Of a stretch of DNA of 64,000 nucleotides, positions 36,942 to 44,839 are shown in pieces. The DNA comes from Tunturiibacter empetritectus (lineage in GTDB: Bacteria; Acidobacteriota; Terriglobia; Terriglobales; Acidobacteriaceae): assembly GCF_013410875.1 (NCBI RefSeq), contig NZ_JACCCU010000002.1, forward strand, positions 248,001 to 312,000, in the 5' to 3' direction. Within the stretch, counting starts at the first letter, position 1. The number at the start of each line of letters is the position of its first letter. The position numbers and the translations under genes are program-made. The notes under the pieces were generated by a model, which was not told the origin of the DNA, searched no databases, and worked only from the letters and a program-made list of their open reading frames with translations.

Positions 36942-39278
36942 ATGCGCAAGCTCGCTCTACTCTGCCTCCTGTCATTTCTCAGCGCCATCACAGCCCGAGC
37001 CACCATCTTCAGCCAGCTCCACGGCGTCGTCCACGATCCCCAGCATCGCCCCATCGCTAACGCTCACATCGAACTCCACGCCACCAACTCCGCCTTCACC
37101 AGATCCACCACCACCGCGCAGGACGGCTCCTTCACCCTCCCCTCTCTCCCACTAGGCGACTACACCATCACCATCTCCCAACCAGGCTTCGACCCCGCAA
37201 GACAATCCCTCACGCTAGCCTCCGACACTGCGCCCATCCTCCATATCGAGCTCCAAATCGGCACCATCGAACAAACCACCAGCGTCACTACCGACCTCAA
37301 CACCGCCAACGTCAACACCGTAACCCCCACCACCCTCATCAGCCGCGACGACATCGCGCAAACCCCCGGCGCCGACCGCACCAACAGCATGGCCATGATC
37401 ACCAACTACGTCCCCGGCGCCTACATGACCCACGACATGCTCCACATGCGCGGCGGCCACCAGGTCTCGTGGCTCCTCGACGGCGTCCAGATCCCCAACA
37501 CCAACATCGCCTCCAACCTCGGCGCGCAGATCGACCCTAAGGACATCGACTACATCGAAGTCCAGCGTGGCAGCTACACCTCCGACGTCGGCGACCGCAC
37601 CTACGGCGTCTTCAACGTCGTCCCCCGCACTGGCTTCGAGCGCAATCGTCAGGCCGAACTCATCCTCTCCGGCGGCAGCTTCCTCCAGACCAACGACCAG
37701 CTCAACTTCGGCGACCACACCGAAAAGTTCGCCTACTACGCCAGCCTCACCGGCAACCGCAGCGACTACGGTCTCTCCCCACCCACAGGAGTCGTCATCC
37801 ACGACGCCGCCAACGGCTACGGCGGCTTCGCATCCTTCCTCTACAACCGCATGCCCAAAGACCAACTCCGCCTCATCACCCAGCTCCGCGCCGATTACTT
37901 CCAGATCCCCTACGATCCCGACCCCGACAGCCCCGGCAACCAGCAGTTTCAATCCAGCGGCCTGCGCGATGGCCAGCACGAGCTTGACGGCACCGTAGCC
38001 TTCTCCTGGCTTCACACCTTCAACCCCGCGACAGTCCTCCAGGTCTCACCCTTCTTCCACTACAACCGCGCCGACTACGAATCCAACCCCAACGACATCC
38101 CCGTAGCCACCACCTCCGATCGCAGCTCCACCTACGCCGGCGCACAAGCCAGCATCACCACCGAAGTCTTTCCCAGCAAGCCCACCCGCAACACCCTCCA
38201 AGCCGGCCTCTACTCCTTCGGCCAGCACGACAACTATCTCTTCGGCGCCATCTTCAACGACGGCACCAACACCCCTGCCTTCCGCACACCAGACTCAGCC
38301 TCAGGCGGAGTCATCGAAGCCTACCTCACCGACAACTACAAACCCACCTCCTGGCTCACCCTCATCGCCGGCCTCCGCCAAACCCACTTCCAAGCCGCGT
38401 TCACCGAGAACTACACCGCCCCCCGCTTCGGCGTAGCCCTCCGCATCCCCAAACTCAACTGGGTCTTCCGCGGCTTCTACGGCCGCTTCTACCAGCCTCC
38501 TCCGCTACTCACCTTCGGCTGCACCGCAGCAGCCATCGCCGACGGCACCTGCAGCCTGCAAAACTTCGCCCTCAGCTCCGGCACCAGCTTCGCCCCACTC
38601 CACGGCGAGCGCGACGAAGAGCATCAGTTCGGCGTGCAAATCCCCCTCCGCGGCTGGCTCCTCGACGCCGACACCTTCAAGACCCGCATCAACAACTTCC
38701 TCGACCACTCCAACATTGGCGACTCCAGCATCTACTTCCCCGTCACCGTCGACGGCGCCCTCGTCCGCGCATGGGAGCTCAGCCTCCGCAGCCCTCGTCT
38801 CTGGAACACCGGCCAGTTCCACCTCGCCTACTCCAACCAGATCGCCGAGCAGCGCGGAGCCATCACCGGCGGCCTCATCTGCTCTCCTCCCACCTCCGCC
38901 GAGTGCGACGTCGACCCCGCCTACACCCCCGTCGATCACGACCAGCGCAACACCCTCAACGTCGGCTTCAACGCCACTCTTCCCTTCCACACCACCGCCT
39001 CCACCAACCTGTACTACGGCTCCGGCTTCGTCAACGGCGGCTTCAATCCCGACGGCCCGCCTGCAGACCCACGCTACCCCAACCCATACCTGCCCCAGCA
39101 CACCACCTTCGACCTCTCCATCGGCAAGTCCTTCACCGAAAAACTAACTGCCTCCGTCACTGCAACCAACGTAGCCAACCGTCGCGTCCTGCTCGACAAT
39201 AGCCTCACCTTCGGCGGCTTCCACTACAACGACCCGCGCGAAATCTTCGCCGAACTCCGCTACCGCTTCAAATACTGA
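36942..39278 (+). CDS. TonB-dependent receptor, His/Met-rich plug
   Basis: Outer-membrane active importer. The 778-residue protein has a signal peptide (about 1-20) and an N-terminal carboxypeptidase-regulatory-like domain (about 26-105, LHGVVHDPQHRPIANAHIEL). The plug follows (about 120-240, including NYVPGAYMTHDMLHMRGGHQ, then VSWLLDGVQIPN and the IEVQRG segment), and then a 22-strand barrel ending AELRYRFKY with an aromatic last residue. The cluster M162-x-H164-x-M166-x-H168-M169 with H173 in the plug is unusual and recalls metal receptors such as OprC-type copper importers. The gene follows the CCRRNGAHHC protein. The substrate is inferred, not shown. Confidence 0.85.
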   Translation: MRKLALLCLLSFLSAITARATIFSQLHGVVHDPQHRPIANAHIELHATNSAFTRSTTTAQDGSFTLPSLPLGDYTITISQPGFDPARQSLTLASDTAPILHIELQIGTIEQTTSVTTDLNTANVNTVTPTTLISRDDIAQTPGADRTNSMAMITNYVPGAYMTHDMLHMRGGHQVSWLLDGVQIPNTNIASNLGAQIDPKDIDYIEVQRGSYTSDVGDRTYGVFNVVPRTGFERNRQAELILSGGSFLQTNDQLNFGDHTEKFAYYASLTGNRSDYGLSPPTGVVIHDAANGYGGFASFLYNRMPKDQLRLITQLRADYFQIPYDPDPDSPGNQQFQSSGLRDGQHELDGTVAFSWLHTFNPATVLQVSPFFHYNRADYESNPNDIPVATTSDRSSTYAGAQASITTEVFPSKPTRNTLQAGLYSFGQHDNYLFGAIFNDGTNTPAFRTPDSASGGVIEAYLTDNYKPTSWLTLIAGLRQTHFQAAFTENYTAPRFGVALRIPKLNWVFRGFYGRFYQPPPLLTFGCTAAAIADGTCSLQNFALSSGTSFAPLHGERDEEHQFGVQIPLRGWLLDADTFKTRINNFLDHSNIGDSSIYFPVTVDGALVRAWELSLRSPRLWNTGQFHLAYSNQIAEQRGAITGGLICSPPTSAECDVDPAYTPVDHDQRNTLNVGFNATLPFHTTASTNLYYGSGFVNGGFNPDGPPADPRYPNPYLPQHTTFDLSIGKSFTEKLTASVTATNVANRRVLLDNSLTFGGFHYNDPREIFAELRYRFKY

Positions 39279-39288
39279 GAGAAGATAT

Positions 39289-39484
39289 GTCCTGCCTGAC
39301 GGACCCACTACGCGTGGGGCGGTCACTTCGTGACGCGTATACCGGTCGTGCCGCCGTCATCAACCAAAGTCCTCCCGCTGGTCGGCCCGAGCATCGCGAG
39401 GACCCAAGCCGCTCATCCCACCAGGACAAGGTACACAAGTCACGAAGTGACCGCTGCCCGCGCAGGGCGCCCGTCCGGCAGGAC
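39289..39484. repeat. Nested inverted-repeat element, copy D
   Basis: A 196-base copy. The left end has one change (gtcctgcctgacgg); the right end is exact. The left inner hairpin is cccac...gtggg, differing from ccctcc...ggaggg in copy B but keeping its pairing. It lies between two genes on the same strand, the TonB receptor and the PASTA protein, and ends 22 bases before the PASTA start codon. Confidence 0.9.
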
Positions 39485-39505
39485 AAAGATATACTCAAAA
39501 AACGC

Positions 39506-40345
39506 ATGAAGCTCCGAATCCCCAGAAAAGTCACCCGAAGCATCAACCGCTTCTTCAACATCGTCCTGGGAGCCCTCGCGATGCTCACCGTCGCGCTCGT
39601 CTCCGCCTTCATCACCATGCGCCTCGCCATCCACGGCCACGAGGTCAAAGTCCCCGACCTCACCAGCCTCACCCTCTCCGAAGCCAGCCAGAAGACCCGC
39701 TCCCTCGGCCTCGTCCTCAGCCTCGAAAACCGCTTCTACTCCCCAAACACCCCACCCGGCCGCGTCCTCGCCCAATCCCCCGCCCCCGGCCTCACCGTTC
39801 GTCGCGAGTGGCCCGTCCGCATCACCGAAAGCCTCGGCGCCCAGCAAGTCGCCATCCCCGACCTCCTCAACCAAACCGAGCGCACCGCCACCATCAACAT
39901 CCGCCGCCTCGGCCTCGAACTAGGCGCCGTCGCCCACATCCCATCCGCCGGAGAACCCGGCACCGTCATCGCCCAAACCCCCAACCCCAACGCCATCGGC
40001 GTCGACCGCCCCCGCGTCAGCCTCCTTCTCAGCGACCCCGAAACCGCAACCTCCGCCGAAGCCTTCGTCATGCCCTCCCTCGCCGGCCTCACACTCACCG
40101 CCGCCGCCGCAAGAGCAGCATCCGCCGGCCTCCACATCGCCAGCGCCGAAGACCTCAACCTAAACTCAGCCTCAGCAGAAGCCGCCCCACTCACGCCGCA
40201 ATCCCCACCCAGCGCCACCACGCCATCTTTCACCGAGCCCATAGCCCACACCGTCTCCTCCATCGGCACCGTCATAGCGCAAACCCCGCCCGCCGGCCAC
40301 CGCGTCGTCAAAGGCGACCCAGTCCACATCACCCTCACCGACTAA
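39506..40345 (+). CDS. Membrane-anchored PASTA-domain protein
   Basis: The 279-residue protein has one N-terminal membrane helix (about 14-36, FFNIVLGALAMLTVALVSAFI) followed outside the membrane by three PASTA repeats. The first starts at VKVPDLTSLTLSEASQKTRSLGL (about 48). The second starts at VAIPDLLNQTERTATINIRRLGL (about 116). The third starts at FVMPSLAGLTLTAAAARAASAGL (about 190), with a long Ser/Pro insert before its last strand. PASTA domains bind muropeptides or beta-lactams and are usually attached to kinases or transpeptidases; here neither is fused. ATG 39506 is chosen because the longer frame runs through the repeat element. Confidence 0.88.
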   Translation: MKLRIPRKVTRSINRFFNIVLGALAMLTVALVSAFITMRLAIHGHEVKVPDLTSLTLSEASQKTRSLGLVLSLENRFYSPNTPPGRVLAQSPAPGLTVRREWPVRITESLGAQQVAIPDLLNQTERTATINIRRLGLELGAVAHIPSAGEPGTVIAQTPNPNAIGVDRPRVSLLLSDPETATSAEAFVMPSLAGLTLTAAAARAASAGLHIASAEDLNLNSASAEAAPLTPQSPPSATTPSFTEPIAHTVSSIGTVIAQTPPAGHRVVKGDPVHITLTD

Positions 40346-40397
40346 TCATTCTGCTGCGCGAAACACGCATCACAGTTTTTTAGAGAACTCCTGATCA

Positions 40398-40475
40398 AGT
40401 CCTGCTTTTGAAAGGGCTGGACTTTAGTCCCGCCGCCAGTCTAACCACAGCAGCGCGACTTTAGTCGCTGGGGGA
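40398..40475. repeat. Palindromic repeat with ggactttagtcc and gcgactttagtcgc arms
   Basis: Two small palindromes, ggactttagtcc (about 40419-40430) and agcgcgactttagtcgct (about 40452-40469), lie one after the other. The style matches interspersed intergenic repeats elsewhere in this window. Confidence 0.6.
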
Positions 40476-40544
40476 ATGCTGGATACTTAATCAGAATTTC
40501 CTTGGAGCAAAAGTAGTAGTTGGGTGAGTCTGCCGTGCCTCTTA

Positions 40545-40570
40545 TTTGTCATTCCCGAAGGGAATCTGCG
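40545..40570 (+). repeat. gtcattcccgaagggaatctgc repeat, copy 2
   Basis: It has the core tttgtcattcccgaagggaatctgcg, identical over this stretch to copy 1 at 34605-34630. It lies 70 bases before the SDR start codon. The gtttgcag hairpin half is replaced. Confidence 0.8.
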
Positions 40571-40639
40571 GTTGCCTTCCTCACACCCACACTAAAATCG
40601 GCTTTTGCCCAGCACAACGCATCGGAGGTTAGCCACCTG

Positions 40640-41407
40640 ATGTCGAACTTCGCCACCTACCCCAGCCTCGAAGACCGCGTGGTGCTCATCACCGGCGGAG
40701 GTTCAGGCATAGGCGCATCCCTCGTCGAACACTTCGCGTCGCAACGCGCCAAAGTAGCTTTCCTCGATATCGCCGAGCAGCTATCCACAAACCTGGTCGA
40801 GCGCCTCGCACCCCACTGCGCGCACCGCCCACTCTTCCTGCCTTGCGATCTAACGAACATCCCAACGTTGCAATCGGCGATCGCGCAGATCTCGCGCAGC
40901 CTCGGCGCGCCCCAGGTCCTCGTCAACAACGCCGGCAGCGACGACCGCCACGACTTTGCCAACGTAACGCCCGAATATTGGGACCAAAGAATGGCAGTCA
41001 ACCTCAAACATCAGTTCTTTGCCGCACAAGCCGTGGCGGAAGGGATGAAAGCGATCGGCAGCGGCTCCATCATCAACCTCAGTTCGATCTCGTGGATGAT
41101 TCCAGGCCACCGCCTCCCCGTATACAACACAGCCAAAGCCGCCATCGTCGGCATGACGCGCTCCCTTGCACACGATCTGGGCCCAGCGGGAATCCGCGTC
41201 AACTGCGTCCTGCCCGGAGCAATCCTGACCGAGCGCCAGCATCAACTGTGGATGTCCCCAGAGTATGAGCAAGAGGTCCTCAGCCGCCAATGCCTCAAGC
41301 GCCACCTCCTGCCCGACGACGTTGCCCGCCTCGTCCTCTTCCTCGCCGCCGACGACAGCGAAGCGATCACCAATCAAAGTCACATCATCGACGGCGGCTG
41401 GATCTAA
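40640..41407 (+). CDS. Short-chain dehydrogenase/reductase
   Basis: Classical NAD(P)-dependent SDR of 255 residues. It has the cofactor-binding TGGGSGIG at 18-25, VLVNNAGSDD (about 93-102), the catalytic Ser in INLSSISW and the catalytic YNTAK motif. The end ITNQSHIIDGGWI is typical of sugar 1-dehydrogenases and related SDRs (glucose, galactose or xylose). The exact substrate is unknown. The ATG at 40640 matches the usual SDR N-terminus; an upstream in-frame start at 40520 reads through a repeat element and is rejected. It is not obviously in an operon. Confidence 0.9.
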   Translation: MSNFATYPSLEDRVVLITGGGSGIGASLVEHFASQRAKVAFLDIAEQLSTNLVERLAPHCAHRPLFLPCDLTNIPTLQSAIAQISRSLGAPQVLVNNAGSDDRHDFANVTPEYWDQRMAVNLKHQFFAAQAVAEGMKAIGSGSIINLSSISWMIPGHRLPVYNTAKAAIVGMTRSLAHDLGPAGIRVNCVLPGAILTERQHQLWMSPEYEQEVLSRQCLKRHLLPDDVARLVLFLAADDSEAITNQSHIIDGGWI

Positions 41408-41719
41408 AAGCAAACGCGTATGGAAAATAGTTGAAGGCCTCGACCTCAGAAACTACAGGCAACTCTGCCTAAGTCATTTTGGAGGGTCTGTAAAGAGAGG
41501 TCTGTAAAGAACAGCCTTTGCTTCTAGGTAGGCCAAGGCTTTAGCCTTGGCAATCAAACCCGCCAAAGACGAGGGCTTTAGCCCCTGGGGTTTGCTTTCG
41601 TCATCCGCCGGGTGCCGGGTGCCCCATCCTTTCGCAGTCTCATCGCGATAGGGTGGGGGTATTCGCGCCACGCGCGAACCGCCCTTCACTTCTCCCAGTT
41701 AATATCGTTCGCGAATCGT
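41408..41719. other. Intergenic region between the SDR and rsmB filled with repeats
   Basis: No gene is supported. Several palindromic units follow each other: ccaaggc-ttta-gccttgg (41533-41550), gagggctttagcccc (about 41571-41585), and a unit starting ccgggtgccccatcc and closing with gggtggggg (about 41613-41660). The gap separates convergent genes. Confidence 0.6.
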
Positions 41720-43102
41720 CTAAGCCCGCTCCAGAATCACCGCATAAAACCCATCACCCCCATGCACTCCAGGCAGCGTCCGAAGCGCCCCATCCCGCAC
41801 CGCCGACCCCATCTCCCCACTCAGAACCCCACGCTCCACCATCACACCATCCACCGGAACCCTAACCACACCACCCGCGCCAACCACCGCATCCACCACC
41901 CCCTCACACTCCTCCGCCTCCAGCGAGCAAGTCGAATAAACCAACCGTCCCCCCGGAGCCAGCCGTTTCAAAGCCCCCGTCAAAATCGACCTCTGCCTCT
42001 CCGCCTGCCGCACAAACTCCTCCACCTTCAGCCGATGCCGAATCTCCGGATTCCCCGCCATCGTCCCGGTCCCCGAGCAGGGCACATCGCAAAGAATCAG
42101 ATCAAACTCCCCGGTGACACTTTTGGCATCCGCCGCATCGGCAACCGAAAACCCAACCCGCTCCGCATACGCATAACGCCGCAGTCTCGCCTCCGTCTGC
42201 GCCAGCCGCTTCGCACTCACATCACTAGCCACAATCTCTGCACTACCAAGTCGCTTCGCCAAAATCAAAGTCTTACCACCCGGAGCAGCACAGCAATCCC
42301 AAACCCGCTTCGCCTCAGGCATTGCCGCCGCAGCAATCTCCGCCACCAGCCGCGACCCATCATCCATCACCGGCCAATCCCCACCCCGCTCCACAAACAT
42401 CCCACCCTTCGCAGGCTCCCGCTGATCCGCCTCACAGATCATCAACGCCGCCTCACGACCATACGCCGCAACCCACCGCTCCACCAGCCATCGCGGATGC
42501 CCCAGCCTCTCCGCAAACGCCGCAACCGATTCATGCAACGGAACCGTACGCCCAGAGCGAAGATCCGGGTGCCCCACATCTCGATTTTGAGATGTGGGTT
42601 TAGCCGCCAACTTCCGCAGCACCGCATTCACCATCCCCGTCGCATGTGGCTCCCCCGCCGCCCTGCAAAGCTCCACGCTCTCACTCAGCGCCGCATGCGC
42701 AGGAATCTTATCCAGGTGCAGCAACTGAAACGCCCCCAACCGCAGCGCAATCGCCACCGGCTCCGCCAGCCTCTGCTCCGGCCTCTGCAACAACCCACGC
42801 ACCCGCGCATCCAGCGCTATCTGCCACCGCAACACCCCCATCACCAACGCCGTCGTCAGGTTCCGATCCTCAGGCGACAACCCATCCACCCGCGCCGAAT
42901 GCAGCAACTCGTCGCTATGCCCCTTGTTCTCTCCCACCAGCTTCAAAATCTCAAACGCAGCCAGCCGAGCCGGCGTAATCTTCGCAACCGCAGCCTCCAC
43001 CGAAGCCGTAGGCCCAGCCGACACCGGCCTCTTCCGCGCAGGCCCAACCTTGGCTGTCCCATCTACCCCCTGATCCCTGAGCCCTGCGCCCTGCTTCTTC
43101 AT
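41720..43102 (-). CDS. rsmB: 16S rRNA (cytosine-967-C5)-methyltransferase
   Basis: Methylates C967 of 16S rRNA. The 460-residue protein has an N-terminal NusB-like RNA-binding domain (about 40-165, ITPARLAAFEILKLV to MVNAVLRKLAA). The C-terminal SAM domain has DCCAAPGGKT, DVPCSGTGTM and the second catalytic Cys in YSTCSLE. Between the two domains lies an unusual stretch, KPTSQNRDVGHPDLRSG, encoded by a palindromic repeat that appears inserted in frame. The gene overlaps fmt by four bases, in the common def-fmt-rsmB order. Confidence 0.93.
   Translation of the reverse strand: MKKQGAGLRDQGVDGTAKVGPARKRPVSAGPTASVEAAVAKITPARLAAFEILKLVGENKGHSDELLHSARVDGLSPEDRNLTTALVMGVLRWQIALDARVRGLLQRPEQRLAEPVAIALRLGAFQLLHLDKIPAHAALSESVELCRAAGEPHATGMVNAVLRKLAAKPTSQNRDVGHPDLRSGRTVPLHESVAAFAERLGHPRWLVERWVAAYGREAALMICEADQREPAKGGMFVERGGDWPVMDDGSRLVAEIAAAAMPEAKRVWDCCAAPGGKTLILAKRLGSAEIVASDVSAKRLAQTEARLRRYAYAERVGFSVADAADAKSVTGEFDLILCDVPCSGTGTMAGNPEIRHRLKVEEFVRQAERQRSILTGALKRLAPGGRLVYSTCSLEAEECEGVVDAVVGAGGVVRVPVDGVMVERGVLSGEMGSAVRDGALRTLPGVHGGDGFYAVILERA
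42566..42600. repeat. Palindromic repeat embedded inside rsmB
   Basis: The inverted repeat cccacatctc-gatttt-gagatgtggg (42573-42598) is preceded by ccgggtgcccca. The same 12 bases begin the intergenic repeat at 41613. It lies in the linker region of rsmB and keeps the frame open. Confidence 0.75.
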
Positions 43103-44031
43103 ATCCCCAACCGTTCGCCGCTCTTCACCTGATACCCATGCAAAAACTCCGCCGCACTCACCCGCTTCTTCCCTTCCATCTGTACCTCAAGCAGCTCCGC
43201 CATCGTCCCACCCCCGCACCCAACCAGCATCTGCTCCCCATCCACCAGTAGCTCCCCCGCAACAACCGTACGCCCACTCCCAACTCTCATCTTCGCCACA
43301 ATCAGCTTCTTCCCCCGCAGCGTCGTATGCGCACCCGGCCAGGGTTGAAACCCTCTCCACCTGTCATAGATCTGCTTCGCCGAGCGAGAAAAATCTACCA
43401 GCCCATCCTCTCGCTTCAAGATAGGAGCAAGCGTAGCCAGCGAATGGTTCTGCACCTCGGGACAGATCGTTCCCGCCTCCAACCGTCTCAGCGTCTCCAC
43501 CATCAACTCCGCGCCCAGCGGTGCGAGACATCCATACACATCCACCGCCGTCTCCTCCTGCCCCACCGGGCACACCGCCGCCAACAGCATATCGCCCGTA
43601 TCAAGCCCCGCGTCCAGCCGCATCGTCGTAACGCCCGTCACTACTTCTCCACAAGCCACCGCCCACTGAATCGGAGCAGCCCCGCGATACTTCGGCAACA
43701 ACGACCCATGCAGATTGATGTTCCCAAACCGCGGCAGCTCCAGCATCCACTGCGGAATGATCCGCCCATACGCGACCACCAGAATCGCATCAGGCTTAAT
43801 CTCTTCAAGCCACCCGCGCAACTCCAGATTGTTCTTGATCTTCTCCGGTTGCACCACTGTCAAGCCATGCAGTAACGCCGCCTGCTTCACCGGAGGAACA
43901 TGAACCTCCAGCCCCCGCCCTGCCGCACGATCCGGCTGCGTCACCACCAGAGCAATCTCATGCCCCGCAGCAATCACCGCTTCAAGCGTAGGTACTGCAA
44001 ACTCCGGCGTGCCACAAAAAACCAATTTCAT
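43099..44031 (-). CDS. fmt: Methionyl-tRNA formyltransferase
   Basis: Adds a formyl group to initiator Met-tRNA using 10-formyltetrahydrofolate. The 310-residue protein begins KLVFCGTPEFAVPTLEAVIAAGH. It carries the folate and catalytic motif INLHGSLLPKYRGAAPIQWA (about 106-125) with the conserved Asn-His, and LDAGLDTGDML. A C-terminal OB-like tRNA-binding domain follows. It overlaps rsmB by four bases. Upstream, between it and def, lies a decayed copy of the nested repeat element. Confidence 0.96.
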   Translation of the reverse strand: MKLVFCGTPEFAVPTLEAVIAAGHEIALVVTQPDRAAGRGLEVHVPPVKQAALLHGLTVVQPEKIKNNLELRGWLEEIKPDAILVVAYGRIIPQWMLELPRFGNINLHGSLLPKYRGAAPIQWAVACGEVVTGVTTMRLDAGLDTGDMLLAAVCPVGQEETAVDVYGCLAPLGAELMVETLRRLEAGTICPEVQNHSLATLAPILKREDGLVDFSRSAKQIYDRWRGFQPWPGAHTTLRGKKLIVAKMRVGSGRTVVAGELLVDGEQMLVGCGGGTMAELLEVQMEGKKRVSAAEFLHGYQVKSGERLGI

Positions 44032-44045
44032 TTTGATAATCCTCT

Positions 44046-44172
44046 GTCCTGCCGGACGGGCCTCCTACGCGGAGGGCGGTCACTTCGTGACTTGTATACC
44101 TTGTCTCGACAAGTCAACACCCAGGTCCGAGCGATGCTCGGGAAACAAAATCTTACGCCGACCAACGGGAGG
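44046..44172. repeat. Nested inverted-repeat element, copy E (right half decayed)
   Basis: The left end is intact: gtcctgccggacgg, inner hairpin cctcc...ggagg, the gtcacttcgtgac hairpin and gtatacc. The central arm cgaccaacgggagg is present near 44159-44172. Past that, the right subterminal and terminal arms cannot be recognised (only fragments such as gaagcggtc and cacgaagtg). It lies inside the def-fmt operon. Confidence 0.75.
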
Positions 44173-44233
44173 CCGCTATTAAGCTCATGTCACCGAGACA
44201 ACACCGCGAAGCGGTCGAGAACGGCACGAAGTG

Positions 44234-44773
44234 CTACCATTCGCCGTTCTTAATTAGCTTCTTGATCCTTCGAATCACCAGATCCCTCTTCAACCGGCTC
44301 AGCCGATCGATAAACAGCACACCCTCCAGATGATCGATCTCATGCTGCATCGCCCGCGCCAGCAACTCCGTCCCCTCAATCTCAAACCACTTCCCCGTCA
44401 CATCCTGCGCCTTCACCTTCACCCACTCTGCCCGCTGCACCTTCTCGCGAATCTCCGGCAAACTCAGGCACCCCTCCTCCTCTACCTGCTTCCCTTCACG
44501 CTCCACAATCTCCGGATTGATCAGCACAATCTTCTCCTCCGGATTCTTCTTGAAGCTCACATCGATCACCGTAATCCGCTGCGAGATCGCAATCTGCGGC
44601 GCCGCCAGTCCAATCCCCTGCGCCACATACATGCTCTCGAACATCTCGTCGACCAGCTTCTTCAGCTTCGCGTCAAACACCGTCACCGTCTCTCCGCGCT
44701 TTGCCAGCACCGGATCCGGCCACTTCACCACCTCATGAATCTTCGTCTTCTTCTCGCTCACTTTTCCAGTCAC
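44234..44773 (-). CDS. def: Peptide deformylase
   Basis: Removes the formyl group from nascent proteins, reversing the Fmt step on the first residue. The 179-residue protein has all three metal-site motifs in order: GIGLAAPQI (about 55-63), EEGCLSLPEI (the Cys ligand, about 98-107) and QHEIDHLEGVLFIDRL (two His ligands, about 144-159). It is the first gene of def-fmt-rsmB on the minus strand. A gap of about 200 bases to fmt holds the decayed repeat element, so the operon has been stretched. Confidence 0.96.
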   Translation of the reverse strand: MTGKVSEKKTKIHEVVKWPDPVLAKRGETVTVFDAKLKKLVDEMFESMYVAQGIGLAAPQIAISQRITVIDVSFKKNPEEKIVLINPEIVEREGKQVEEEGCLSLPEIREKVQRAEWVKVKAQDVTGKWFEIEGTELLARAMQHEIDHLEGVLFIDRLSRLKRDLVIRRIKKLIKNGEW

Positions 44774-44782
44774 TCAGCCTCT

Positions 44783-44822
44783 TTGTTGTCATTCCGCAGC
44801 GCAGCGGAGGAATCTGCTTCTC
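44783..44822. repeat. Diverged gtcattcc...ggaatctgc repeat, copy 3
   Basis: It reads ttgttgtcattccgcagcgcagcggaggaatctgcttctc. It shares gtcattcc and ggaatctgc with the other copies but has a longer stem (attccgc/gcggaggaat). It lies between def and aroC. Confidence 0.65.
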
Positions 44823-44839
44823 AACTTCAACGTCCTAAA

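Noticed and set aside
41612-43132. 506-residue open frame opposite rsmB
   Set aside because: Antisense shadow. It is Arg/His/Pro-rich and runs through intergenic repeats.
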